Notes under the pieces: generated by a model
Databases searched by the model: none
What the model was told of the DNA's origin: nothing
Seen by the model: the letters and a program-made list of their open reading frames with translations, nothing else
NCBI RefSeq assembly: GCF_040199715.1
Contig: NZ_JBEFNA010000002.1
Coordinates: forward strand, 92,256-156,255
Direction: 5' to 3'
Length of the DNA: 64,000 bases
Source of the DNA: Fusobacterium sp. SYSU M8D902
Lineage (GTDB): Bacteria > Fusobacteriota > Fusobacteriia > Fusobacteriales > Fusobacteriaceae
Translations under genes and position numbers: made by a program
In this document: positions 7,940 to 17,193 of the stretch, piece after piece
How the letters are laid out: each line of letters starts with the position of its first letter
Numbering within the stretch: position 1 is the stretch's first letter

Positions 7940-8605
7940 ATGATATATTCGAATATAATAATTTTGACTTTAAAGATAGCATCAATTTCTACTATTCTAG
8001 TAGCTTTTTTTTCTATCTTTTTAGTTTGGATATTAAATAATAACACTAGGATTAAACCGATTTTGGAGTTCTTTATAAATACCTCTCTCTTTATCTCACC
8101 TACAGTACTTGGGTATATTCTCATTCTGATCTTGGGGAGAAGAGGTATTATTGGAAAACTCCTCTTTGAATACTTTAATATTACAGTTCTATTCTCTTGG
8201 TGGGCTGGGATTATTACAACTTTTATTGTTTCACTCCCACTCATGTACAACTCAATAAAAACTGGAATAGCTAGTCTAAACCCAGTATATTTTGAATCAG
8301 CAAGAGAAGCTGGAGCATCAGAATTTCAGATATTGAGATTAATTACGATCCCTCTCATTAAGAGAAATATTTTTGCTGGTATGGTTTTATCATTTGGAAG
8401 AGCTATGGGGGAGTTCGGAGCTACACTTATGCTCGCTGGAAACATCCCTAACAAAACTCAAACTATATCTATGGCAATCTATTCAGCCTCTGAAAGTGGC
8501 GATCGTTTTACAGCTAATTTTCTATTGATTGTAATATTGATTATCAGCTTTTTAGTGATGTTACTTTACAACTACTTATTTTTAAAAGAAAGGGAAAATA
8601 TATGA
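7940..8605 (+). CDS. modB: Molybdate ABC transporter permease ModB
   Basis: An integral membrane permease with about five hydrophobic helices and the cytoplasmic EAGASEFQILRLITIP loop (EAA motif) that docks the ATPase, then GRAMGEFGAT typical of ModB. I use ATG 7940, which has AGG at suitable spacing; an in-frame TTG at 7919 overlapping modA is the alternative. The expected ATPase gene modC does not follow: the next gene, which overlaps by 4 nt, encodes a molybdopterin-binding protein. The ATPase must be supplied from elsewhere. Confidence 0.88.
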   Translation: MIYSNIIILTLKIASISTILVAFFSIFLVWILNNNTRIKPILEFFINTSLFISPTVLGYILILILGRRGIIGKLLFEYFNITVLFSWWAGIITTFIVSLPLMYNSIKTGIASLNPVYFESAREAGASEFQILRLITIPLIKRNIFAGMVLSFGRAMGEFGATLMLAGNIPNKTQTISMAIYSASESGDRFTANFLLIVILIISFLVMLLYNYLFLKERENI

Positions 8606-9618
8606 AAAAAATTAAAACTGTTGATTCCGTTGGTTGTGTCCTTCAACATGATATAACTCAAATTCTTCCTGGTGAATTTAAAGGAAGAGCTTTTAAAAAG
8701 GGACATATAATTAAAGAAGAGGATATTCCTAAACTGTTAAGTTTGGGAAAAGATCATATCTTTGTTTTTGAACTAGGTGATACTGGGTTGCATGAGAATG
8801 AAGCTGCCCTTATTTTAGGGGAATTAGGAAGAGGAGAGAATATAAAAACTGATGATGAGATAAAAGAGGGAAAAATAAACTTTAGAGCTAATTGTGATGG
8901 TATTTTAAAAGTTGACACTGAAAAACTTTTAGAATTAAATATGCTTGGTGAGATCTCTTTTGCAACTCTTCCAAATAACTATCCTGTTAAATCTGGTGAT
9001 TTGGTAGGCGGTTCAAGAGTTATTCCGTTAGTTATCAATAAAGCTAAAATGGAGAAAGCTAAGAATATTATACACTCTCCACTACTCAAAGTAGCTCCTT
9101 ACAAAAAATATAATATTGGTATTATAACTACTGGAAATGAGGTTTTCTATGGGAGAATTGAAGATAAATTTGGAAAAGTTATAAAAGATAAGTTTGCTGA
9201 ATATAATTGCAATATAGTTGGACAAGAGATCTGTCCTGATGATAAGGAATTGATTAAGTCTGCTGCTCACAAACTTTTAACAGCTGGAGCAGATCTTCTA
9301 GTATTTACAGGTGGAATGTCTGTTGATCCTGATGATCTAACACCAACTGCTATTATAGAGATGGGGGGAGAGCTTGTAACTTATGGTGCTCCTGTTCTTC
9401 CAGGTGCTATGTTCTTATTATCATACCTAAATGATACTCCTATGATGGGGTTACCTGGTTGTGTTATGTTTGCTAAAAGAACTATCTTTGACTTAGTTCT
9501 TTCAAAAGTTATGACTGGAGAAAAATTAACAAAAAAAGATATTATGAGTTATGGAAATGGTGGACTTTGTCAAAGTTGTGAGATCTGCCACTATCCTAAT
9601 TGCTCATTTGGAAGGTAG
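8602..9618 (+). CDS. MoeA-like molybdopterin-binding protein with C-terminal Cys cluster
   Basis: A 338-aa relative of MoeA. The central part holds a MoeA/Mog-type molybdopterin-binding domain (GIITTGNEV, then [14 protein letters not shown], then MGLPGCVMF); the end carries four cysteines in [15 protein letters not shown], which looks like a metal or Fe-S site. MoeA inserts molybdenum into adenylated molybdopterin; this shorter form lacks a full-length MoeA domain set, so insertion or a sensing/carrier role are both possible. Its start overlaps modB by 4 nt and moaC follows 8 nt after the stop, so it sits in one operon with uptake and synthesis genes. Confidence 0.75.
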   Translation: MKKIKTVDSVGCVLQHDITQILPGEFKGRAFKKGHIIKEEDIPKLLSLGKDHIFVFELGDTGLHENEAALILGELGRGENIKTDDEIKEGKINFRANCDGILKVDTEKLLELNMLGEISFATLPNNYPVKSGDLVGGSRVIPLVINKAKMEKAKNIIHSPLLKVAPYKKYNIGIITTGNEVFYGRIEDKFGKVIKDKFAEYNCNIVGQEICPDDKELIKSAAHKLLTAGADLLVFTGGMSVDPDDLTPTAIIEMGGELVTYGAPVLPGAMFLLSYLNDTPMMGLPGCVMFAKRTIFDLVLSKVMTGEKLTKKDIMSYGNGGLCQSCEICHYPNCSFGR

Positions 9619-9626
9619 TGTTAAAT

Positions 9627-10091
9627 ATGGAATTTACTCATTTTAATGAAAATGGACATGCTAAAATGGTAGATGTAAGTGAAAAGAATGAAACTCAAAG
9701 AAAAGCTGTTGCTCGTGGTTATATAAAAATGAATCCTGAAACTATTCAGATGATTTTAGATAAAAAGATGAAAAAAGGTGATGTACTCTCTGTTGCTCAA
9801 GTTGGTGGCATCTGTGGAGCAAAGAAGACTTGGGATCTTATTCCAATGTGTCACAATATATTGCTTACAGGAGCTGATATCTCTTTTGAAATAGCAGATG
9901 ATAAGGTATGGATTGAAGCTACTGTAAAAACTACAGGTAAAACAGGAGTTGAAATGGAAGCTCTGACTGCTGTTTCTATCACTGCTCTAACTATCTATGA
10001 TATGTGTAAAGCTGTGGATAAAAATATGATAATTGGAGATATTAAGCTTTTAGAAAAAAGAGGAGGAAAGTCAGACTTTCTTCTAAAATAG
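9627..10091 (+). CDS. moaC: Cyclic pyranopterin monophosphate synthase MoaC
   Basis: MoaC converts the MoaA product into cyclic pyranopterin monophosphate, an early step of molybdopterin synthesis. The [18 protein letters not shown] segment contains the active-site Lys and His; the late [12 protein letters not shown] is also family-specific. The 154-aa length is normal. Start ATG 9627 has GGAAGG at 9610-9615 within the end of the preceding gene; an upstream TTG (9600) is rejected. moaA and moaD/moaE are not in the window. Confidence 0.92.
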   Translation: MEFTHFNENGHAKMVDVSEKNETQRKAVARGYIKMNPETIQMILDKKMKKGDVLSVAQVGGICGAKKTWDLIPMCHNILLTGADISFEIADDKVWIEATVKTTGKTGVEMEALTAVSITALTIYDMCKAVDKNMIIGDIKLLEKRGGKSDFLLK

Positions 10092-10097
10092 AGAAAA

Positions 10098-10146
10098 CGA
10101 AGGGGAAAACTTTACTTATGTAAATTGTTTCTCTTTTGTTTTTTAT
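10098..10146 (+). terminator. Probable terminator after moaC
   Basis: An imperfect 18-bp stem with several G-U pairs (10098-10115 with 10120-10138, TTAT loop) is followed by a T-rich run. It would separate the molybdenum operon from thiD. Confidence 0.5.
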
Positions 10147-10158
10147 TGGGAGGGAAAA

Positions 10159-10965
10159 ATGAAAAAAGTTTTAACAATTGCTGGTTCAGATTCTTCTGGG
10201 GGAGCTGGTATTCAAGCTGATATCAAAACTATGTCAGCTTTAGGAGTTTATGGAATGAGTGTTATTACAGCAATTACAGCTCAAAATACTCTAGGAGTTC
10301 ACGCTGTTCAAGAGATTGACTTAGATATTGTTGAAAAACAACTTGACGTGATTTTTAATGATATTGAAGTGGATTCTATAAAGATAGGTATGTTAGCAAG
10401 TGGAGATATTGCTCAGCTTATAAAAAATAAGCTTGTAACTTATAAGTGTAAAAATATTGTTATTGATCCTGTTATATCTTCTACAAGTGAGTTTAGACTA
10501 TTTAAAGATACAGCCTTAACAAAACTAAAAGATCTGATTGGAATTGCTGACTTAGTTACACCTAATATTCCTGAAGCTGAAATACTAACATCTTTAAAAA
10601 TAGAAAATGAAAATGATATTATTACAGTAGCTAAAAAAATAAAAGAACTGGGAGTAAAAAATGTACTAATCAAAGGGGGACATAGAACTGATAACAGTTG
10701 TACAGATACACTTCTTCTTGAGAATGGAGAGATAATTGAGTTTTTAGGAGAAAAAATCTCTACAAAACACACTCATGGAACAGGTTGTACCCTATCTTCA
10801 GCTATCGCTTCTTTTCTAGCTAAAGGCTCTTCAATGGAAGAATCTGTCAAACTTGGAAAAGATTATATTACACTAGCTATAAAAAACTCTTTTCCTTTAG
10901 GAAAAGGTATAGGTCCTTTAGGACATTTAGTAGAACTTTATGAGAAAGCTTCTATAAAATATTAA
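10159..10965 (+). CDS. thiD: Hydroxymethylpyrimidine (phosphate) kinase ThiD
   Basis: A ribokinase-fold enzyme of 268 aa that phosphorylates HMP and HMP-P for thiamine synthesis or salvage. Diagnostic stretches are TIAGSDSSGGAGIQAD at the start and HTHGTGCTLSSAIA with the catalytic GTGC anion hole. GGGAGG precedes the ATG. It stands alone: no other thiamine genes and no TPP riboswitch in the 67-nt upstream gap. PdxK-type activity is possible in some ThiD homologues. Confidence 0.9.
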   Translation: MKKVLTIAGSDSSGGAGIQADIKTMSALGVYGMSVITAITAQNTLGVHAVQEIDLDIVEKQLDVIFNDIEVDSIKIGMLASGDIAQLIKNKLVTYKCKNIVIDPVISSTSEFRLFKDTALTKLKDLIGIADLVTPNIPEAEILTSLKIENENDIITVAKKIKELGVKNVLIKGGHRTDNSCTDTLLLENGEIIEFLGEKISTKHTHGTGCTLSSAIASFLAKGSSMEESVKLGKDYITLAIKNSFPLGKGIGPLGHLVELYEKASIKY

Positions 10966-11021
10966 TAATTACTAGATTTCAACACAAAAATATGCTAGAA
11001 TATACAAATAATTAAATTATC

Positions 11022-11075
11022 AAAATATTGTATGTATTTAAATAACTATCCTTTTGAATAAATATACAATATTTT
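11022..11075 (+). repeat. Inverted repeat / hairpin in the zupT leader
   Basis: A perfect 12-base inverted repeat, AAAATATTGTAT (11022-11033) and ATACAATATTTT (11064-11075), extends inward imperfectly to about 18 bp. Its right arm ends about 5 nt before the AGGAGG ribosome site of zupT. It could be a regulator site or an RNA hairpin controlling translation. Confidence 0.55.
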
Positions 11076-11089
11076 ATTTAGGAGGTATT

Positions 11090-11869
11090 ATGTTTTTAGA
11101 TGAAAATAGCCTTAGAGCACTTATTCTTTCATTCTTTGCAGGAATATCTACAGTGCTTGGAGCTTTTATTCTATTTTTTCTTAAAGATAAAAATGAAAAG
11201 ATTATCAGTATCTCTTTAGGTTTTTCAGGTGGAGTGATGATAAGTGTTTCCTTTACACATCTTCTTCCTCATGCTAATGAACTTTTAGAGGGGTATTTTG
11301 GGCATGATTTAGGAGTGCTTTTGGGTGTTTTATTCTTGGTTCTTGGAGTATTTATGGCTGCATGCTTGGATAAATTTGTTCCCCATATAAATGATGAGTG
11401 TAGCAATGATTACAAACATCAAAATCTATTTAGAGTTGGATTTATCTCAATGTTAGCTATTGGATTACACAACTTTCCTGAAGGAGTAGCAACATTTATG
11501 GCTGGATATAACAACTTATCTCTAGGAATCTCTGTTGCCATAGCTATAGCACTTCATAATATTCCTGAAGGAGTTTCTGTGGCTATGCCTATCTACTGTG
11601 CTACTGGAGATATGAAAAAAGCATTTAAATATACATTTTTATCTGGAATAGTTGAACCTATTGGAGCATTATTGACTTTTTTAGTTCTACGTCCATATAT
11701 AAACGAATTCTCTTTAGGTGCTATTTTTGCACTAATATCTGGGATAATGCTGTATATTGCTATTGAGGAGTTAATACCTAGTTCTAGACAGTATGAATAT
11801 ATAAAGATAGCTCTAATATCTACTTTTGTTGGTATAATTTTAATGCCATTGACACATTTGACACACTGA
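11090..11869 (+). CDS. ZIP-family metal transporter (ZupT/GufA type)
   Basis: A 259-aa membrane protein with about eight hydrophobic helices and the two diagnostic metal-binding motifs of ZIP transporters, GLHNFPEG and ALHNIPEG, which line the transport path for Zn2+ (also Fe2+ or Mn2+). A histidine-bearing HLLPHANE segment is present earlier. ATG 11090 is chosen because AGGAGG lies just upstream; a TTG at 11054 falls inside the leader hairpin. Monocistronic, with its own terminator. Confidence 0.88.
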   Translation: MFLDENSLRALILSFFAGISTVLGAFILFFLKDKNEKIISISLGFSGGVMISVSFTHLLPHANELLEGYFGHDLGVLLGVLFLVLGVFMAACLDKFVPHINDECSNDYKHQNLFRVGFISMLAIGLHNFPEGVATFMAGYNNLSLGISVAIAIALHNIPEGVSVAMPIYCATGDMKKAFKYTFLSGIVEPIGALLTFLVLRPYINEFSLGAIFALISGIMLYIAIEELIPSSRQYEYIKIALISTFVGIILMPLTHLTH

Positions 11870-11870
11870 T

Positions 11871-11911
11871 AAAAAATAGAGAGAAAACTATTAGTTATCT
11901 CTCTATTTTTT
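11871..11911. terminator. Terminator after zupT
   Basis: AAAAAATAGAGAGA at 11871-11884 pairs with 11898-11911 and ends in a T run; symmetric enough to work in both directions. Confidence 0.85.
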
Positions 11912-11965
11912 ATTGAGTACAATGTAAAAACTCAGTTAAATTTCTAGTAAAAGATGAATAAAATA

Positions 11966-11974
11966 TGATATAAT
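11966..11974 (+). promoter_or_regulatory. Extended -10 promoter of rapZ-uvrC
   Basis: TGATATAAT at 11966-11974 is an extended -10 element; no convincing -35 is seen 17 bp upstream. The rapZ start lies 27 nt downstream with AAGGTG as ribosome site. Confidence 0.6.
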
Positions 11975-12001
11975 GTAGAATAGAAGGATTAAGGTGAAAT
12001 A

Positions 12002-12859
12002 ATGGCAAAGAAAAAAATAGTAATTGTAACTGGTTTAAGTGGAAGTGGAAAAACAACAGCTTTAAATGTATTAGAAGATTTAGGGTATTATACTGTTGAT
12101 AATTTACCTTGTGAAATTGGTTTTTCTTTTATCTCATCATCAATTGAAAATATTGCTTTAGGAATGGATATCCGTTCTTTTAGAGAGATAGAGGAGTTTA
12201 CAAACTTTTTAGATAAGCTTAAAAATACTCCTGATATAATATACTCTATCATATTTTTAGAAGCTTCTAAAGAGGTCATTTTGAATAGGTATAATTTAAC
12301 TAGAAGAAAACACCCTGTTACTGAGACAACTCTTCTTCAAAGTATAAGAACTGAGAGAAAAACAATGGCTGAAATAAAAGAGTTAGCTACTGGCATTATA
12401 GATACTAGCTTTGATAAGCCAAAAGAGTTAACTCAAAAATTAAAAACTCTTCTCGGTTTAGATGTGGATATAAAAGATATAAATGTACATGTTCAATCTT
12501 TCGGATTTAAGTATGGTATTCCCATTGATGTAGATTTAGTCTTTGATGTAAGATTTCTTCCAAATCCCTACTACATAAGTGAACTCAAATCAAAAAGTGG
12601 TCTGGATAAAGAGGTTTCTGATTATGTTATGAGTTTTGAACTTTCTCAAGAGTTTTATACAAAATTAATGGATATGTTTGATTTTTTAATCCCACACTAC
12701 ATTAAAGAAGGAAAAAAACACCTAACTATTGGTATAGGTTGTAGTGGAGGAAAACACCGTTCAGTTACTTTTGCAGAACTTATATATAAAGAACTCTCTG
12801 AAATTGATAATTTAAATGTATATGTTAACCATAGAGAGAAAGAGAGAGGAAATTGGTAA
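12002..12859 (+). CDS. rapZ: RNase adapter / nucleotide-binding protein RapZ (YvcJ family)
   Basis: A 285-aa P-loop protein with Walker A GLSGSGKT at residues 10-17 and the C-terminal signature GIGCSGGKHRSV, both typical of RapZ/YvcJ. In E. coli RapZ guides RNase E to the small RNA GlmZ and so controls glucosamine-6-phosphate synthesis; in Gram-positives YvcJ binds GTP and has a less clear role. Here it is coupled to uvrC by a 7-nt overlap rather than to yvcK-whiA. Confidence 0.9.
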   Translation: MAKKKIVIVTGLSGSGKTTALNVLEDLGYYTVDNLPCEIGFSFISSSIENIALGMDIRSFREIEEFTNFLDKLKNTPDIIYSIIFLEASKEVILNRYNLTRRKHPVTETTLLQSIRTERKTMAEIKELATGIIDTSFDKPKELTQKLKTLLGLDVDIKDINVHVQSFGFKYGIPIDVDLVFDVRFLPNPYYISELKSKSGLDKEVSDYVMSFELSQEFYTKLMDMFDFLIPHYIKEGKKHLTIGIGCSGGKHRSVTFAELIYKELSEIDNLNVYVNHREKERGNW

Positions 12860-14646
12860 AGATATTCGATATAAAAAAGATAGATATTCCTAATAATCCA
12901 GGAGTCTACCTAATGAAAAAAGATGATAAGGTAATCTATGTTGGAAAAGCTAAAAATTTAAAAAATAGAGTTTCATCATATTTTAACAGAGAGCATGAAA
13001 GTGAAAAAACAAGAGAACTGGTTAAAAATATTGAAGCTATTGAATTTATCATCTGTAATAGTGAATTAGATGCCCTTGTCCTTGAAAATAATCTTATAAA
13101 AAAATATCTCCCTAAATACAATATCCTTTTAAAGGATGAAAAAACTTATCCCTATATTAAGATAAGTAAGGAGAATTTTCCAAATATAAAGATAATTCGA
13201 AGTACAAAATCTCTAGATACAAAATCGGGAACATATTTTGGTCCATACCCTTTTGGAGTTTGGAATCTAAAAAAAACATTGATTAGAATCTTTAAAATTA
13301 GAGATTGTGATAGAGATATGAATAAAACCTATCCTCGTCCCTGTTTAAAATATTTTATGAAGATGTGTCCAGCACCCTGTACATATAAAGAGATATTTTT
13401 AGAGTATAACAATCAAATTGAAAGAGCTAAAAATCTCTTAAAGGGAAAGGGGCGAGATGTTCTTAACACTCTTAAAACATCTATGGATATAGCTGCTGAA
13501 AAAATGAATTTTGAAGAGGCTATTCTTTTAAGAGAGCAGATAAAAGAGATTGAAAATGCTGTAGCTAATCAAGTCACTGAGTATGGACAAGATATAGATG
13601 AAGATATTTTTGTTTTAAAAAAAGAGGGAGAACATCTTTTTATCTGTGTATTAAATGTGAGAGATGGAAAGATACTTGGTAAAATCTCAACAAATATAGA
13701 TTTAAAAAATAAGATAGCTGACAATTTAGAGGAGAGTGTTGTTACTTCTTTTTATTCTAAACATCCTACTCCTAGAAATATTGTTTTTCAACAGAGTCTA
13801 GAAACTAAGCTATCACTTATCAAAGAGCTTCTACAACTACAAAAAAATAAAACTATTGATATCTATTTTCCAAAAATAAAAAGTAGGAGAAAAGAGTTAG
13901 TAGAGATGGCTGAACTAAATCTTGATAAGGATATTGAAAACTATTTTAGGAAAAAGTCTGTGCTCGAAGAGGGGCTATATAAGATCTATACTGAACTTTC
14001 CTTAAAAAGATACCCTCGAAAAATTGAGTGCTTTGATATCTCAAATATCCAAGGAAAGGATGCTGTTGCTTCAATGAGTGTATCTGTTGAAGGAAAAGCT
14101 TCTAAAAAGGATTATCGAAAATTTAAGATAACTTGTAAGGATACTCCTGATGACTTTGCTATGATGAGGGAAGCTATTACAAGAAGGTACAGTAAACTCC
14201 CTGAACATGAGTTTCCAGATGTAGTTTTAATTGATGGAGGACTTGGACAGATAAATGCAGCTGGAGAGGTCTTTAGAGAGATTGGAAAAGATGGAATAGC
14301 TGAGCTATTAAGCTTAGCTAAAAGAGATGAAGAGATATATAAATATGGTAACTCTACCCCTTTTTCTTTCCCTAAAGAGTGGGAAGCTTTAAAAATTTTT
14401 CAAAGGGTTAGAGATGAAGCCCATAGATTTGGAATTACTTATCACAGAAAACTTAGAAGTAAAAGAGTTATCTCTTCTGAATTAGATAATATTGCAGGAA
14501 TTGGTCCTAAACGTAAGGAGTTACTACTTAAAAATTTTGGATCTGTTAAAAAAATTGCTCAAGCTGATCTAGATTCATTGAGTAGATTTATTCCTAAAAA
14601 AGTTGCTGAAGAACTTTTATTAACTTTAAATCAAAAGAAAAAGTGA
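12853..14646 (+). CDS. uvrC: Excinuclease ABC subunit C
   Basis: UvrC makes both incisions in nucleotide-excision repair. The 597-aa protein has the N-terminal GIY-YIG nuclease (IPNNPGVYLMK, then IYVGKAKNLKNRV), a central UVR motif near residue 200-240, the RNase H-like C-terminal nuclease (ECFDISNIQGKD, VLIDGGLGQINAA) and a terminal helix-hairpin-helix (IAGIGPKRKELLL). There is no ATG before the conserved core, so the start is the TTG at 12853 inside the end of rapZ, with an AGAGAGGA ribosome site. Confidence 0.93.
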   Translation: MVKIFDIKKIDIPNNPGVYLMKKDDKVIYVGKAKNLKNRVSSYFNREHESEKTRELVKNIEAIEFIICNSELDALVLENNLIKKYLPKYNILLKDEKTYPYIKISKENFPNIKIIRSTKSLDTKSGTYFGPYPFGVWNLKKTLIRIFKIRDCDRDMNKTYPRPCLKYFMKMCPAPCTYKEIFLEYNNQIERAKNLLKGKGRDVLNTLKTSMDIAAEKMNFEEAILLREQIKEIENAVANQVTEYGQDIDEDIFVLKKEGEHLFICVLNVRDGKILGKISTNIDLKNKIADNLEESVVTSFYSKHPTPRNIVFQQSLETKLSLIKELLQLQKNKTIDIYFPKIKSRRKELVEMAELNLDKDIENYFRKKSVLEEGLYKIYTELSLKRYPRKIECFDISNIQGKDAVASMSVSVEGKASKKDYRKFKITCKDTPDDFAMMREAITRRYSKLPEHEFPDVVLIDGGLGQINAAGEVFREIGKDGIAELLSLAKRDEEIYKYGNSTPFSFPKEWEALKIFQRVRDEAHRFGITYHRKLRSKRVISSELDNIAGIGPKRKELLLKNFGSVKKIAQADLDSLSRFIPKKVAEELLLTLNQKKK

Positions 14647-14668
14647 ATATTAATATCTGGAGGAAAAA

Positions 14669-15667
14669 ATGAAAAAAACATCATTACTCTTAGTTGTACT
14701 GTTACTTATATCCACAGGTTGTGGAAATATAGTAGCTAGAAAAGATAAAAGTCAAATAGTACAATTTGAAAATACAAAAATTATACCTGATAAATATGAT
14801 ATCACATTTTACAGGCTTCTCTACCCTAGTACTCCTAATGAAAAGGATAAATTTTATGCTCAACTAGATGTGTTAGCTTCTAAAATATTGGCTCATAAAA
14901 AAGATATAAATCTTATCATTCCATTAGAGCTTTACAAAGATCTACACAATCTTCAGCTAAGAGAGGTTAGAGAGAGCGAAAAAGTTTTCTACAAACACTC
15001 TTACTCACTTACTGATGAGGAGAGAGAGTTTATTGATAGTAAAATCAAAGTAAATACTCCTGAAAACTCTGGAAGTGTACAAAAATATCTTAACAAACAG
15101 ATTGCTTATTGGTATAACTACCTAAAAAAACCTGAGTTATACAATGAAAATAAGAATTATACTGAACTAGATAAAGATAGAATTGTAGATGAGGTCTTTG
15201 AAAATAGAAAGAGATTCTCCAATACTATTTTTGCTCTTGGAAACAATCTGACTATAGAGGTTACTGTGGATACCCTTGATGAAGGTGCCGAATCAGGTCT
15301 ACCTATATTTCTAAACACTGACTCTCTACCTGATAATTTAGATCTTCTAAAATCTAAAATTTATGTGGTAAAGGGTGAGATTGAAGATTCTGTTATCCCG
15401 AATAAACTTCTACTTATTGCTAACAAAAATGTTAAAAACATAAAGGATTTTGAAATAAATACAAAAATTTTAGATATTACAAATCCTTTAGAGTTAATCC
15501 CTATCCTTGATGAGTATCAAGATCTTAAGATAAAAGATATGCAAAACTTTAAAATAAAACTTGTTCCTAACAGCGTCCTTGAAAAAGCAAGTTTGAAAAG
15601 AGAAACAAGAGAAAGAAAAACTATTGATTTTGAAAAATCAAATGTAATATGGGGGATAGAGAAATGA
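14669..15667 (+). CDS. Lipoprotein of unknown function
   Basis: I do not recognise this 332-aa protein. It has a lipobox (LISTGC, Cys18) and a charged, mainly helical body without clear repeats or catalytic motifs. GGAGG precedes the ATG. It is 22 nt downstream of uvrC and its stop overlaps the start of the SpoIIE-type phosphatase gene by 4 nt, so the two are translated together. A role as envelope sensor for the phosphatase is an inference from coupling only. Confidence 0.7.
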   Translation: MKKTSLLLVVLLLISTGCGNIVARKDKSQIVQFENTKIIPDKYDITFYRLLYPSTPNEKDKFYAQLDVLASKILAHKKDINLIIPLELYKDLHNLQLREVRESEKVFYKHSYSLTDEEREFIDSKIKVNTPENSGSVQKYLNKQIAYWYNYLKKPELYNENKNYTELDKDRIVDEVFENRKRFSNTIFALGNNLTIEVTVDTLDEGAESGLPIFLNTDSLPDNLDLLKSKIYVVKGEIEDSVIPNKLLLIANKNVKNIKDFEINTKILDITNPLELIPILDEYQDLKIKDMQNFKIKLVPNSVLEKASLKRETRERKTIDFEKSNVIWGIEK

Positions 15668-17175
15668 TCTACTTTATTTTTATCCTTGTTGTTGGTTTAT
15701 TGTTATATCATTTCAAGAAAAAAGAGGAAGATATGACTGAAGATATGATGACAATCCTCACAAGTATTAGAAATAAAAAGCAATTAGAAGATGTACCTGA
15801 AATACTTAAGGAAGAGTATGAGGATACAATTAAAAATGTAATCAAGCAAGATCTAGAGCTTGAAAACTCTATTGAAGAGTTGAGAGAGTATAGAAAAGAG
15901 TTGGAGGAAACTTATAACTCATTAGTTCAAAAATCTACTCAATTGGAATACAGTAACCAATTACTTGAGAAAAGGGTAGAAAATTTATCCAATCTTAACT
16001 CTATTTCTAGAGCTGTCTTATCTGTTCTAGACTTAGATAATATCATAAACACTATATTAGATGCTTATTTTGTCCTCACAGGAGCTAAAAGAATCTCCCT
16101 CTATCTTTGGGAAGAGAATGGACTAATTAATAAAAAGACAAAGGGTGAGTGTAATTTCAAAGAAAATCTTTACTTTTGTGAAGACGATATTAAAAATTTT
16201 TCACTAAAAGATTATAAGGCTATCTACTCTGATCTATCTAAGAGATTTATCTTAGCTCCAGATGAAGAGATTGTAATCTCACCTCTTGTTGTTAAAGATA
16301 AGCAATTGGGTGTTATATATGTAATAGAGGACAAGCTTAAGATGATAGATCTAGATGAAGAGACTATCTCAGCACTTGTTATACAGGTAGCAATCGCTAT
16401 AAACAATGCTAAAATCTACTCTGAACTTTTAATTAAAGAGAGAATTTCAAATGAACTAGATGTTGCCTCTCGAATTCAGAAAAAGATCTTACCAGCAGAT
16501 ATTGATGAGATTTTTGGTTTGGAGATAGCTCAATACTTTGAACCTGCTAAAGAGATTGGTGGAGATTACTATGACTACACTGTTTTAGATAACAATATTT
16601 TCTCTATCACTATAGCTGATGTCAGTGGAAAAGGAGTTCCTGCTGCGTTTCTTATGGCATTAGGAAGATCAGTTTTAAAAACTCTTACTCTAACTGACGA
16701 CTTTGCTCCTAATGAAAACTTAAATGAATTAAATAAAATTATATATTCTGATATTACTGAAGATATGTTTATAACTATGATGCATAGTAAGTATGATCCA
16801 GAAACAAGAACTCTCTACTACTCTAATGCTGGTCATAATCCTTTAGTTGTATATAAAGCTAATAGTGATAAGATTGAACTTCATACTGTAAAAGGTGTAG
16901 CTATCGGTTTCTTAGATAATTACAACTATAAGCAGGGAGAGATCAAGCTAGAAAAAGGTGATATTGTAGTTCTTTATACTGACGGAATCACTGAAGCTGA
17001 AAATAAGAATAAAGAGATGTTTGGCTTGGAAAGATTACAAAATATTATCTTTAAAAATAAAAATAAATCACCTAAAGAGTTAAGAGAAGAGATTTTAAAA
17101 GAGATTAACAACTTTAGAGAAGATTTTGAACAAACAGATGATTTAACTTTTGTTATACTAAAAAGTATAATTTAG
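15664..17175 (+). CDS. Membrane-anchored GAF/SpoIIE-type PP2C phosphatase (RsbU-like)
   Basis: A 503-aa protein: one N-terminal membrane helix, a coiled coil around residues 45-105, a GAF-like domain to about 240, and a C-terminal PP2C/SpoIIE phosphatase. The phosphatase shows EIGGDYYDY, ITIADVSGKGVPAAF and the late VVLYTDGITEAEN with metal-binding aspartates. Such proteins dephosphorylate anti-anti-sigma factors in partner-switching pathways. No STAS or anti-sigma gene is adjacent. I use ATG 15664 (ATGA overlap with the lipoprotein stop, GGGGG upstream); an ATG at 15649 would overlap more. Confidence 0.8.
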   Translation: MIYFIFILVVGLLLYHFKKKEEDMTEDMMTILTSIRNKKQLEDVPEILKEEYEDTIKNVIKQDLELENSIEELREYRKELEETYNSLVQKSTQLEYSNQLLEKRVENLSNLNSISRAVLSVLDLDNIINTILDAYFVLTGAKRISLYLWEENGLINKKTKGECNFKENLYFCEDDIKNFSLKDYKAIYSDLSKRFILAPDEEIVISPLVVKDKQLGVIYVIEDKLKMIDLDEETISALVIQVAIAINNAKIYSELLIKERISNELDVASRIQKKILPADIDEIFGLEIAQYFEPAKEIGGDYYDYTVLDNNIFSITIADVSGKGVPAAFLMALGRSVLKTLTLTDDFAPNENLNELNKIIYSDITEDMFITMMHSKYDPETRTLYYSNAGHNPLVVYKANSDKIELHTVKGVAIGFLDNYNYKQGEIKLEKGDIVVLYTDGITEAENKNKEMFGLERLQNIIFKNKNKSPKELREEILKEINNFREDFEQTDDLTFVILKSII

Positions 17176-17193
17176 TTTTAGAAAGGAAATAAT

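Noticed and set aside
10092-10158. TPP riboswitch before thiD
   Set aside because: Only 67 nt, lacking the conserved TPP aptamer core; it looks like a terminator.
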